From an uncultured Clostridia bacterium (GTDB taxonomy: Bacteria > Bacillota > Clostridia > Oscillospirales > CAG-272): a stretch of 56,886 bases of DNA. The DNA lies in assembly GCA_944384525.1 (NCBI GenBank), contig CALWTR010000044.1, positions 1 through 56,886 of the forward strand, in the 5' to 3' direction. The notes beneath the pieces were generated by a model. The model did no database searches and had not been told where the DNA came from. It saw only the letters and a list, made by a program, of their open reading frames with translations. Each line of letters opens with the position of its first letter. The first letter of the stretch is position 1. This document shows positions 40,912 through 49,055 of the stretch, in pieces. The position numbers and the translations under genes were made by a program.

Positions 40912-43653
40912 ATGAAGAGTAAAAAACTTATAATAACTCTGTCTTCTGTGTTTGTCCTGCTGGTAGCTCTGCTTTTTGCAGTCGTATTGCCGATAGTTAA
41001 TTCCGGAGACGATACGACGACGCCTGCTCCCGTCCCGCTTGAGGGTGAGGGCGTGCTCTACGGAAGTCTTATGACCTATCCGCAGGTCAAAGAGGAGAGC
41101 ATAGAGAGCATTTCAATTTTAAATGACAACGGAGGTTACTCATTCGCAAAGGACGAGGAACTGAGCGACTTTTTCGTCATATACAACGAGGAGGGTTATC
41201 CGTATCTGCCTCCGGTATATCTCAAGGATTCGGAAGTCCCGTATTCCTCCTTTTACGCTACCGATTCTTTCGGCGATTACGGAAGCGTGTATCGTCTGAC
41301 GTATCTGACCTCTGCGATCGGTACGCTCTATTTTTCAAACAGAATAGAGATCACGGATGATCTTGACCTCTCTCAGTACGGGCTTGCCCGCAACGAAGAG
41401 GGCGGATTTGACAGGGCCTTCATGATAGAGTATAAAGATGACGACGGCAATCTCAAGTCGCATACCGTTATAATAGGAGATGCGACTCCGAACAACTCCG
41501 GGTATTATACTCTTGTCGACGGCAGAAACTATGTTTACGTTACCTCAAACAAGAACCTGTCATACGCGCTCGAGAGCGTTAATTACTTCATCAAGCCGGC
41601 GTCTACGGCACCCGGTTTGGCGATAGACAAGGGGCAGGAGCCTTATCTCGTATCGGATTTTGCGGAATGGAAGGTCTTCTTCAACGAGGAAGAGGGGACC
41701 GTGATCGAGGACGGCGTCAACGTGATAGTAACTGCGGGCGTTGCCCAGTCTTCCGGAGAGTATGAAGAGGACGAGAAAAAGGAAATAGACTTGTCCGACA
41801 AAGGGGTTTATGACGAGATCAAGAACGCCCTCCTGGGCAAGACCGTCGGATCCGGGGATGGTATATTCTTTACGTTCGATACTATGAACGAGGACGGGAA
41901 ACACGGCGTCTCGGTGGGCGACAGCTGTGTTTACAGCATACTGTCGATAGATGCGGTAGTTTTGACGGACAGCGAGATCACTGAGGCAGGCTATCCTGTG
42001 GGGAGCAATACGCGTCTCAAGGTGTCATACCGCCGCACTGTGAACGGCGAGCCGGACGATGAGGTATACAGCGGTTATATAGACCTTTCCTGGGAATTCC
42101 TTGACGAGTCGCTCGTTGCTCTGCTGAGCGATAAGACGGTCGGCAAGTTCGCGTCCCCTCTGGAGTATTCCATAGTTTACACCGAGGACAATACAAAGGT
42201 ACTGAAGGGCAGTCTGATCATAAATTCGATAGAGGCGATATACAACACCTCCGGTTTTGATATCCCGAAGGTAGTTGAGGAGTGCATAGTACTTGTCAAT
42301 TGTTCATATGTGATAGACGGGGTCAATGACGGTCAGGAGCACAGATATTCCTATGATTTCAGCCGCAAGGATGACAGCGGAAATATGGTTTATGCGGACG
42401 TCTATGAGAAGCTCAAGGGGATGACGGTAAGCTCTGGACTGTCGATCGAGGTGGAAAACACATCGATATACAGCTCGGTGTTCTCCAGCTTCACGACTTA
42501 CAGGATCAGCAGTATAGATGCTGTCGTGACAAAGAAGAAGGTGGTTTCGTTCCACTTCAGCAATGCGTCCGAGAGGGATCCGTTCTATTCCGAGTTGCTC
42601 TATACCAATACTACCGACAATGAGAACTGGATATACGGTCTTAACGATTCCTCATGCACCGAGATAGTGCGTCTTTTCGGAGGGATAGATATCTCTTCAA
42701 GCAGCGGAGATGCACACGGGCTAATAGGCCTGGAGACGGTAGCGATCGGCCTTGATGCAGAAGTTAAGGTAAAATACGGGCTGTACGCTAACATCATATA
42801 TTTTGAGCTCCCAAGATATATAAGCGACAAATATGTAGACGGAGAGCTTACCGATGATTATACCTGGATGTATACTCTGGGATTCACGCTTTATATAAGC
42901 GATGAGACAGAGGACGGCTACAGGTATGTCGGCAGTGATATGTACGATAACGTAATAAAGGTCTCCGGCGACGCGCTGGATTTCCTCGACAAGAGCTTTG
43001 CTGAGTATTGGGCGAGGAAGACCTTGGTCATAATCGACTCGAACGACCTCACCGGTCTTACCTTCGACGTAAATATGAAGAACGAGGACGGAGTCAGCCT
43101 CGGCACCTACGATTTTGATATCGCGCACAGGCAGGATCCGATACAGGGCTCGGAGGCGACTTACGACCACATGATCCCGACAGTGACCGTATCTTCGGAG
43201 CTTGATACAGCGCTTTCTCTGTGGATGGAGAAGAAAGGGGTTACTGAGGCAAGCTTTGAGGAGTTCTTTGCCGAGGCGACCGGAGAGATACAGTACGGAA
43301 CCGATACGATAGGTACGGCATATCTCAAAAAACTTATACTGATGCTTTACAGTACAAAGTATGAGGGCATACTCACCGAGGAAGAAAAGGCGAATGCAGT
43401 AGAGGGAGAGGAACTGCTCACGATGTCCGTGTCGCTGAAGGCTGGAGGTGCGGAGCGTACCTATGTATATAAATTCTACCGTGTGAGCGACAGACACGTT
43501 ATGGTCTCGCTTTACGGCAGGACGAGCTCCGGGGCATATTCGACGGTATCGGATTTCTATGTTCTTTCCTCGGATCTCAAGCGTGTGGTCAGCGCGCTGA
43601 TGTGTCTGGTGAACGGAGAGAAGTTCGACTCTGATTCAACTTATATCAACTGA
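40912..43653 (+). CDS. Very large DUF4340-like membrane-anchored protein
   Basis: 913 residues: short N-terminal TM anchor (about 5-25: LIITLSSVFVLLVALLFAVV) and an extracytoplasmic remainder. DUF4340 proteins usually follow GldG in Gld-type ABC clusters but are much smaller (about 300-450 residues). Here repeated beta-rich segments such as YTLVDGRNYVYVTS, YSGYIDLSWEFL and EHRYSYDFSRKDDSGN suggest several copies of a similar unit. I chose ATG 40912 (GGAG 6 nt upstream) over ATG 40900 and GTG 40882. It is the last gene of the operon, followed by a strong hairpin. Its role is unknown; its position suggests part of the exporter's external assembly. Confidence 0.82.
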   Translation: MKSKKLIITLSSVFVLLVALLFAVVLPIVNSGDDTTTPAPVPLEGEGVLYGSLMTYPQVKEESIESISILNDNGGYSFAKDEELSDFFVIYNEEGYPYLPPVYLKDSEVPYSSFYATDSFGDYGSVYRLTYLTSAIGTLYFSNRIEITDDLDLSQYGLARNEEGGFDRAFMIEYKDDDGNLKSHTVIIGDATPNNSGYYTLVDGRNYVYVTSNKNLSYALESVNYFIKPASTAPGLAIDKGQEPYLVSDFAEWKVFFNEEEGTVIEDGVNVIVTAGVAQSSGEYEEDEKKEIDLSDKGVYDEIKNALLGKTVGSGDGIFFTFDTMNEDGKHGVSVGDSCVYSILSIDAVVLTDSEITEAGYPVGSNTRLKVSYRRTVNGEPDDEVYSGYIDLSWEFLDESLVALLSDKTVGKFASPLEYSIVYTEDNTKVLKGSLIINSIEAIYNTSGFDIPKVVEECIVLVNCSYVIDGVNDGQEHRYSYDFSRKDDSGNMVYADVYEKLKGMTVSSGLSIEVENTSIYSSVFSSFTTYRISSIDAVVTKKKVVSFHFSNASERDPFYSELLYTNTTDNENWIYGLNDSSCTEIVRLFGGIDISSSSGDAHGLIGLETVAIGLDAEVKVKYGLYANIIYFELPRYISDKYVDGELTDDYTWMYTLGFTLYISDETEDGYRYVGSDMYDNVIKVSGDALDFLDKSFAEYWARKTLVIIDSNDLTGLTFDVNMKNEDGVSLGTYDFDIAHRQDPIQGSEATYDHMIPTVTVSSELDTALSLWMEKKGVTEASFEEFFAEATGEIQYGTDTIGTAYLKKLILMLYSTKYEGILTEEEKANAVEGEELLTMSVSLKAGGAERTYVYKFYRVSDRHVMVSLYGRTSSGAYSTVSDFYVLSSDLKRVVSALMCLVNGEKFDSDSTYIN

Positions 43654-43654
43654 T

Positions 43655-43703
43655 GCCGGCGGCAGGCGGCGCAAACCGATGCGCCGCCTGCCGCACGACC
43701 GGC
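43655..43703 (+). terminator. Long GC-rich hairpin after the ABC operon
   Basis: A perfect 15-bp stem (43659-43673 against 43680-43694) with a 6-nt loop, extended by GCCGG/CCGGC. There is no U-run, so termination would not be classical; it may block 3' decay. Confidence 0.6.
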
Positions 43704-43751
43704 ACTAAAAGGAAAAATTGGCAAAATTGTAGTTAAAAACGAAAAAAACAA

Positions 43752-43779
43752 TTGCTTTTTTGAAAAAGTATGATATAAT
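43752..43779 (+). promoter_or_regulatory. Sigma-A promoter for the first trigger-factor-like lipoprotein
   Basis: TTGCTT (43752-43757) and TATAAT (43774-43779), 16 bp apart, with extended -10 TGA. Start of transcription near 43786 leaves a leader of about 125 nt. Confidence 0.75.
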
Positions 43780-43801
43780 ATACGTAAGTGTTTACCGGCA
43801 T

Positions 43802-43882
43802 ACGGATGGCGTTTTCCGTGTATTGCCCGCAGCGGTGCGCGGGCTCCGGACATTTTGTGCCGCACTGTCCGCCGATGCGGGC
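43802..43882 (+). promoter_or_regulatory. Structured mRNA leader
   Basis: Stems ACGGA/TCCGT (43802-43819), GCCCGC (43825-43830) with GCGGGC (43839-43844) and CGGACA (43847-43852) with TGTCCG (43866-43871). A second GCGGGC (43877-43882) can compete for the same GCCCGC. Mutually exclusive pairings are a riboswitch-like trait. No known class is recognised. Confidence 0.45.
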
Positions 43883-43912
43883 TACATTATATTCTAAGAG
43901 GTTTTTTTGGTT

Positions 43913-45670
43913 ATGAAAAAGTTGATCAGCGCAGTTCTCCTTGTTGTGATGATAGCGTGTGTGTTCACAAGCTGCACCTATAATTACTCCAAGAAGGACC
44001 TTGACCGTTATCTCGACGTCTCCGGACTCGATCTTACAAATCTCGGGCTCAAGATAACTGACGGAGATTTTTATGACGACGAGACTAACAGAAATACCCT
44101 TACACAGTACAAAATGTACAGCAATATGGTAGACGCGCTCGTTGATACCACCAAGGGCGATGGGCTCAAGGAAGGTGTCATAGGTGCAAATGACGTCATG
44201 TATTATAACTACTACGGTGTAGTTACCGACAGCGACGGGGTAGAGCATGTTATCTATACCGCATACATGGATTCCTCTAAGGTGACCGGCGCGGAGTTCG
44301 GCTCTGCTGAGGCAGGAAGCCTTACTGAAAAGATAAAGAACAGCTCGATGGTAGAGATATCGGATCACCTCTATACGACTGATAAATCGACCGACCGACA
44401 GGTCGAGGAGGGCAATACGATCCTCATAACCTATACCGTAGTGTATAAATTTACGGTAGAGGACGCAAACGGAGCATCCTCCCTTATGGAGCAGGAGTAC
44501 ACCGTTACGAACGAGATACGCGTCATAGACTCCGCTGACGGATTCGACGCCGCGTTGATAGGCAAGAAAGTCGCTACAAAATTTGCGACCGGCAGTGACG
44601 GGGATGACAAGCTCGTCGTCCAGAACGTCACCTATAAGCATGAGGGCATAGATTATAGCGCAGAGGCTACTTATTCAAATATAACCGTCAGCCAGCTGAT
44701 GACAATGGGCAACGAGATCGTAGTTAACGATAAGACCTTCGATGAGAAACAGGAGGTCAAGGATACTCTCGGCAGAACGGTCGATCTTAACGGGCTTGAG
44801 ATAAGCTATCATATTTTCCCGGTATACTTCTACCAGATCCCGGCGATATCCGCAGAGATAGTCCTTGACGATATCAAGGCGTCCGGTCTTCCCTGCATGA
44901 CGACAGAGGATGAGGAACTGAAGGGGATACTTGATACTATAAACGAGAAGAGGGGCGATATATCCGAGCTCGAGGATGCAATAGAGGACTATGATGAGGA
45001 CGACTCTGAGAAGTCACTTGAAGAACTCGAGGAGGAGCTCGCGACCAGAGTGAACGAGCTCAAGGAGGCAGATAAGCAGTTCATTGAAAAGGTCGGAGCG
45101 GACAAGATACTCGAGGAGTACAGAACTCAGGTATACGACCTGCTCGTTGAAGAGTACGAGAAAGATATAAATACCAAGATCGCAGAGAAGCTGTGGGACT
45201 ACCTGCTCGATAAGCTTACGATAAATTCCGATAATCTTCCGAGCACGGCAGTAAAAAATGTATATAACCAGCTCATGGATAACTATGAGAGCGACTTCTA
45301 TACAGGAACGACCTCTTCCAGCTCCTCGGAGACGATATACTCCAAGTACGGCGGAAACTTCCAGCAGTATCTTATGGATCAGGAATCAGCGGATTCCTAT
45401 AAGGAAGCGAAATCCAAGGTCGAGGCTAATGCTCAGCAGATAGTAAAAGAGCTGATAATTATATATCAGGTCAGCAAGCATCTTAACGTCTGCATGACGG
45501 ACGAACAGTTTGAGGAGTATTGCAAGGAGCTCCAGAATTCCGGCTCTTACACCTACTATGTATATTACTACGGATTTGATAACAATGTAAGAGATGCTCA
45601 TCAGTTTGATCTTATGATCAACAAATATATAGAGCTCTACGGAAATACTGTAACAAAAGAGAGAAAATAA
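43913..45670 (+). CDS. Trigger-factor-like extracytoplasmic foldase, lipoprotein (copy 1)
   Basis: 585 residues. Lipoprotein signal peptide MKKLISAVLLVVMIACVFTSC with lipidated Cys21. The mature part follows trigger-factor order: a degenerate FKBP-like region (GANDVMYYNYYGVVTDSDG, LTEKIKNSSMVEI), a link region with LGRTVDLNGLEISYHIF, then a helical C-terminal chaperone domain with a long coiled coil (about 340-395) and LWDYLLDKLTINSDNLPSTA as in TF-C. The FKBP active-site aromatics are poorly kept, so isomerase activity is doubtful. ATG 43913 has AAGAGG upstream. It is a paralogue of the gene at 46250 and is separated from the ABC operon by a hairpin and its own promoter. Confidence 0.75.
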   Translation: MKKLISAVLLVVMIACVFTSCTYNYSKKDLDRYLDVSGLDLTNLGLKITDGDFYDDETNRNTLTQYKMYSNMVDALVDTTKGDGLKEGVIGANDVMYYNYYGVVTDSDGVEHVIYTAYMDSSKVTGAEFGSAEAGSLTEKIKNSSMVEISDHLYTTDKSTDRQVEEGNTILITYTVVYKFTVEDANGASSLMEQEYTVTNEIRVIDSADGFDAALIGKKVATKFATGSDGDDKLVVQNVTYKHEGIDYSAEATYSNITVSQLMTMGNEIVVNDKTFDEKQEVKDTLGRTVDLNGLEISYHIFPVYFYQIPAISAEIVLDDIKASGLPCMTTEDEELKGILDTINEKRGDISELEDAIEDYDEDDSEKSLEELEEELATRVNELKEADKQFIEKVGADKILEEYRTQVYDLLVEEYEKDINTKIAEKLWDYLLDKLTINSDNLPSTAVKNVYNQLMDNYESDFYTGTTSSSSSETIYSKYGGNFQQYLMDQESADSYKEAKSKVEANAQQIVKELIIIYQVSKHLNVCMTDEQFEEYCKELQNSGSYTYYVYYYGFDNNVRDAHQFDLMINKYIELYGNTVTKERK

Positions 45671-45682
45671 AGACATATTCTG

Positions 45683-45713
45683 AATAAGGACGGATGCTCT
45701 CCGTCCTTATTTT
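45683..45713 (+). terminator. Rho-independent terminator
   Basis: AATAAGGACGG/CCGTCCTTATT 11-bp stem, then TTT, just after the first foldase-like gene. Confidence 0.82.
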
Positions 45714-45801
45714 AAATATGAGAACAGCGGATAGCGGCGTCCGCCGTTCCCGCCGTTATCATGATCGCCGTATCAGGCATGGAGGGCCGCCGCTTTACAA
45801 T

Positions 45802-46236
45802 ATGAGAAAAGTTGAAATATATACCGACGGTGCCTGCCGCGGAAATCCCGGGAGAGGCGGATGGGGAGCGATCCTCGTGTATAAGGGACACGAAAAGGAG
45901 CTCTCCGGCGGAGAGGCTATGACGACCAATAACAGAATGGAGCTGACCGCGGCGATAGAGGGGCTATCGGCGCTGAGGGAACCGTGCGAGGTCGAGTTGT
46001 ATTCCGATTCAAAATATCTTGTTGACGCCGTAAATCAGGGATGGATATACTCCTGGCAGAGGAGCGGCTGGCGCAAGGGAACGCGCGACGAGGTCAAAAA
46101 CCCGGATCTGTGGCAGAAGATATGCGAGTTGCTCCGGATACACCGCGTGAAGTTCATATGGGTCAAAGGGCATGACGGACACAGCTATAATGAAAGATGT
46201 GACGCCCTTGCCACCTCATACGCAGATTCACTGTAA
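45802..46236 (+). CDS. rnhA: Ribonuclease HI
   Basis: Degrades the RNA strand of RNA-DNA hybrids. Seen: [20 protein letters not shown] (first Asp), [13 protein letters not shown] (Glu), [16 protein letters not shown] (Asp), [19 protein letters not shown] (His and last Asp), plus the basic handle [20 protein letters not shown] of the E. coli type. ATG 45802 gives 144 residues and matches the family start. A longer frame from 45694 adds a low-quality Arg-rich leader that overlaps the preceding terminator. GGAGGG is rather far (15 nt) upstream. It is probably co-transcribed with the second foldase-like gene, 13 nt downstream. Confidence 0.95.
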   Translation: MRKVEIYTDGACRGNPGRGGWGAILVYKGHEKELSGGEAMTTNNRMELTAAIEGLSALREPCEVELYSDSKYLVDAVNQGWIYSWQRSGWRKGTRDEVKNPDLWQKICELLRIHRVKFIWVKGHDGHSYNERCDALATSYADSL

Positions 46237-46249
46237 AAAGGAGAATGTA

Positions 46250-47728
46250 ATGAAAAACATATTGAAAAGGATATTGTGCGCCGCTATAGCGGTATCTTCG
46301 ATCGTGTCTTTACTGGCGCTGTCCTCCTGCTCGTCCGATACATTCAATTATCTGGGCAAGGATCTCAGCTCATATATATCTTTCGACAGATCGGATTATT
46401 ACGGACTCAATGTTCAGATCGAGCTCGACCGTGTGACGGACGAGGATGTGGATTTTGAAATAATACGCACGCTCGCAGCAAACAAAACCACCGCAAAGAA
46501 TAACGGAGCAAAGACGTATAATGCGGTAATAGGTCCCGGAGATATAGTTTATATAAATTATGTCGGATATTATCTCGACGAAAACGGAGAACGCGTTTAC
46601 TTTGACGGAGGCTGTAATTTCGGCTCTGACCCGGACGATCTTGAGATCGGAGCGGAGGAGGGGAGCGGTTTCATCCTCGGCTTTGAGAGCAATCTTATCG
46701 GTCATAATCCGCAGGAGACAACCGATAAATTCAGCGTATATACGAGCGGCACTGTCCTTGAAAACGATATAATCTATATAACTTATACGGACAGCGACGG
46801 CAATAAGCATACTAACCGCAGGGTCGATCTCTCCTCGGACGATCTTGATGCGGACTTCGGCGTAGGATTCCGCGATTTTATAATAGGTCAGACCGTGGGA
46901 GAGGAGCTGGAGGCAAAGGTATTTGACAATCCGGGCGGATTTGACTATCTCTATACGTCATGGGAGGTATCGATGCGCACCGAGGGCGAGGAAAACCTCA
47001 TAACTGTGACAACGTATTTCCCTGTAAATTACAGCAGTGACGAGCTGAGAGGCAAGGTCGCGTATTTCGACGTGTATATAAAGAATATAATCGACTATAA
47101 CGCTCCGGATCTTACGGCGGAGTTCATAAAGGACACGCTTAAGTTCGAGACCGACAAGACAAATGACGATGAAATAATAGCCGCTTACCGCGACCATGTC
47201 AGAGCTACGCTCGAAGATGAGTTCGATACCAGCTACCGCGATCTTGCGGATATGGCGCTCTGGGATGTATTAAAGAGCAATTTTACCGTTAAAAAATTGC
47301 CGAAGAGCGCAGTTAAGGCGGAATATAATTCGCTCCGTTCCGAACTTATCAGTTATTATAACAGTACGACCAATTACTCGTCTCTCGATGACTGCGCAGA
47401 GAGCCTTTTCGGCTATGACGAAAGCAAGTACGAGAGCTACACTGACTATCTTGACGAGGCGGCTGAGGAGGTCGTGACCGAGAAGCTGATCCTTTACAGT
47501 ATACTTAAGGCGGAAAATCTCTATCTTTCGGATGAACAGATGAATTCCGAAATAGACGGACTCGTCAAGGAGTATGCAGAATATTATTCTATGTCGGAGG
47601 AGCGGATACTCAGCATATACGACAGAGAATTCTTCATAGAGTCGGTGTATTATTCCTATGTGATGAATACCATGATAGATTTTACAAATGTGACCGTCAC
47701 CGGAAAGAGCGCGGACGTCACCAGATAA
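46250..47728 (+). CDS. Trigger-factor-like extracytoplasmic foldase, lipoprotein (copy 2)
   Basis: 492 residues. Lipoprotein signal with LSSC and Cys27. The FKBP-type core is clearer than in copy 1: GPGDIVYINYVGYYLDENGE (95-114), VYFDGGCNFG, LEIGAEEGSGFILGFESNLI, and the trigger-factor end strand VTTYFPVNYSSDELRGKVAY then FDVYIKNI. A second FKBP-like stretch, DFGVGFRDFIIGQTVGEELE, lies in an insert. The helical C-terminal domain has ADMALWDVLKSNFTVKKLPK then SAVKAEY, as in TF-C. AAAAGGAG precedes ATG 46250. Cytoplasmic trigger factor has no signal peptide, so this is a membrane-tethered version, expected to fold exported proteins, as PrsA does. Confidence 0.82.
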   Translation: MKNILKRILCAAIAVSSIVSLLALSSCSSDTFNYLGKDLSSYISFDRSDYYGLNVQIELDRVTDEDVDFEIIRTLAANKTTAKNNGAKTYNAVIGPGDIVYINYVGYYLDENGERVYFDGGCNFGSDPDDLEIGAEEGSGFILGFESNLIGHNPQETTDKFSVYTSGTVLENDIIYITYTDSDGNKHTNRRVDLSSDDLDADFGVGFRDFIIGQTVGEELEAKVFDNPGGFDYLYTSWEVSMRTEGEENLITVTTYFPVNYSSDELRGKVAYFDVYIKNIIDYNAPDLTAEFIKDTLKFETDKTNDDEIIAAYRDHVRATLEDEFDTSYRDLADMALWDVLKSNFTVKKLPKSAVKAEYNSLRSELISYYNSTTNYSSLDDCAESLFGYDESKYESYTDYLDEAAEEVVTEKLILYSILKAENLYLSDEQMNSEIDGLVKEYAEYYSMSEERILSIYDREFFIESVYYSYVMNTMIDFTNVTVTGKSADVTR

Positions 47729-47743
47729 AATCATATAGCACAG

Positions 47744-47787
47744 AAAAAATGCGGCTGGATCCTTAATGGATCCAGCCGCATTTTTTT
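47744..47787. terminator. Bidirectional terminator
   Basis: AAAAAATGCGGCTGGATCC/GGATCCAGCCGCATTTTTTT: a 19-bp perfect stem with loop TTAAT, between converging genes. Confidence 0.93.
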
Positions 47788-47799
47788 GTTTGCGGGGAC

Positions 47800-48024
47800 T
47801 CAGTCGCAGCAGCAGTCGCCGCTGTCGGAGCACATCTCGTTGCCGAGCTTTTCCGTTATACGGCTGGTCGCCTTCATGGCGTCCGCCGCAGTCTTTCTTA
47901 TTTTACAGCCCATGCGGTTTTTGACCGCCATAGCTACTCCTGCGGCGCCTATTACGGCAAGTGCGCAGACAGCCATTGTGTATACCGGGTGGAACGTCGG
48001 CTGAGGCTTTCTGAAAAACATCAT
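47800..48024 (-). CDS. Small single-TM protein with Cys-rich tail
   Basis: 74 residues. AAGGAG lies 8 nt before ATG 48024 on the minus strand, which favours this frame over an overlapping plus-strand frame without a ribosome site. Seen: N-terminal MMFFRKPQPTFHP, one TM helix (about 15-33: YTMAVCALAVIGAAGVAMAV), a basic amphipathic segment and a tail NEMCSDSGDCCCD with four Cys. The tail could bind metal or form disulfides. It is divergent from dpaA across a 187-bp gap, so forespore or mother-cell expression is conceivable. The family is not recognised with certainty. Confidence 0.72.
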   Translation of the reverse strand: MMFFRKPQPTFHPVYTMAVCALAVIGAAGVAMAVKNRMGCKIRKTAADAMKATSRITEKLGNEMCSDSGDCCCD

Positions 48025-48127
48025 GATAATATCTCCTTATCGTGAGGGGGCAGAAATATTTCCCTCTGTCAAAATATATTATCCGCATAATTTTGTTTTA
48101 TATACGCGTTTGAACAATGGCCTTTTC

Positions 48128-48158
48128 TGAAAAGCGAAATTCCTGTTTCGGCATAAAC
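48128..48158 (+). promoter_or_regulatory. Candidate sigma-G/F-type promoter for dpaAB
   Basis: TGAAAA (48128-48133) and CATAAAC (48152-48158), 18 bp apart, resembles the late-sporulation consensus TGAATA / CATACTA. CATAAACTG also resembles a sigma-K -10 (CATANNNTA). No good sigma-A pair is seen nearby. Confidence 0.4.
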
Positions 48159-48211
48159 TGTTAATGGTGCGTCGTCAATTCGGCGCGCCAAGTACAACAT
48201 GGAGAAAATAT

Positions 48212-49012
48212 ATGAATATTCTGAGCTTCGGCGGCGACAGAAGGATTCATGAAGCGCTCCGCCTTTTTCGCGCGGCAGGATACGGCGTGCAGCTGTATCC
48301 GGAGACGGGCGAGGACGCGGAGATACTGTTTTTGCCGTTCCCGGTGACGCGGGACGGAGAACATTTGAACAATTCAGAAAGAACGCCTCTTGGCGAGGCG
48401 GAGAAATTTCTTGCGGGAGCAAAATATGTTTTCGGGGGAAATATTCCGCCCGTCTTCCGCCGCTCCGGGACTGTGAGTGCGGATCTTATGCAGATAGATG
48501 GCTTTGTCAGGGAAAACGCGCGCCTGACAGCTGAGGGCGCGCTCAAAACACTGATAGGTCTGTGCGACAGGTCGCTTTCCGATTGCGTTGTCGGTATAAT
48601 AGGGTACGGGAGGATAACCTCCTCTCTTTCTCTTATGCTTCTGTCCCTCGGCTGCCGTGTAAAAATATATACCTCAAGGGAGCATATCCGTGTAGCTCTC
48701 GGGACTGTCGGGATATCGACCTCCAGCGTGTCGTATGACGGCGCGGAGGGGACCGATCTGTCCGACGTTGACATAGTAGTGAATACAGCGCCGGCTCCGG
48801 CGCTCTGCGCTCAAACGCTTGCAACTCTTCCTGCCTGCGCCCCGATACTTGAGCTTGCCTCCGGAAATAACATAGAGGAGGACGGGATACACAAAGTTGT
48901 GCGCGAAATGGGCATACCCGGCAGGGTGATGCCGCTCAGCGCCGGAAAACTTATATACGAGTATTCAAGAGAGATCCTGGAGGGATCAGACGCGCCCGCA
49001 ACTGAGCGCTGA
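48212..49012 (+). CDS. dpaA: Dipicolinate synthase subunit A
   Basis: With DpaB it oxidises dihydrodipicolinate pathway intermediates to dipicolinic acid, the spore-core calcium chelator, in the mother cell. Seen: N-terminal MNILSFGGDRRIHEALRLF, AKYVFGGNIPPVF, then a Rossmann NAD(P) motif VGIIGYGRITSSLSLMLLSL and DVDIVVNTAPAPAL, ILELASGNN, LPLSAGK-like MPLSAGKLIYEY. ATG 48212 (GGAGAA upstream) gives 266 residues; an extension to 48164 is not conserved. It is followed 43 nt later by dpaB. Many clostridia lack dpaAB and use EtfA instead, so this is informative about lineage. Confidence 0.93.
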   Translation: MNILSFGGDRRIHEALRLFRAAGYGVQLYPETGEDAEILFLPFPVTRDGEHLNNSERTPLGEAEKFLAGAKYVFGGNIPPVFRRSGTVSADLMQIDGFVRENARLTAEGALKTLIGLCDRSLSDCVVGIIGYGRITSSLSLMLLSLGCRVKIYTSREHIRVALGTVGISTSSVSYDGAEGTDLSDVDIVVNTAPAPALCAQTLATLPACAPILELASGNNIEEDGIHKVVREMGIPGRVMPLSAGKLIYEYSREILEGSDAPATER

Positions 49013-49055
49013 ATTTTTTACTTTGAGCTGAAATTTGAGGGGATAAATAAAAAAT

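Noticed and set aside
43733-44641. Minus-strand 302-codon frame
   Set aside because: It is antisense to the first foldase-like lipoprotein and its promoter/leader, which have clear signals on the plus strand.
47786-48004. Plus-strand 72-codon frame
   Set aside because: It starts inside the terminator and lacks a ribosome site; the opposite frame at 48024 has AAGGAG and a TM helix.
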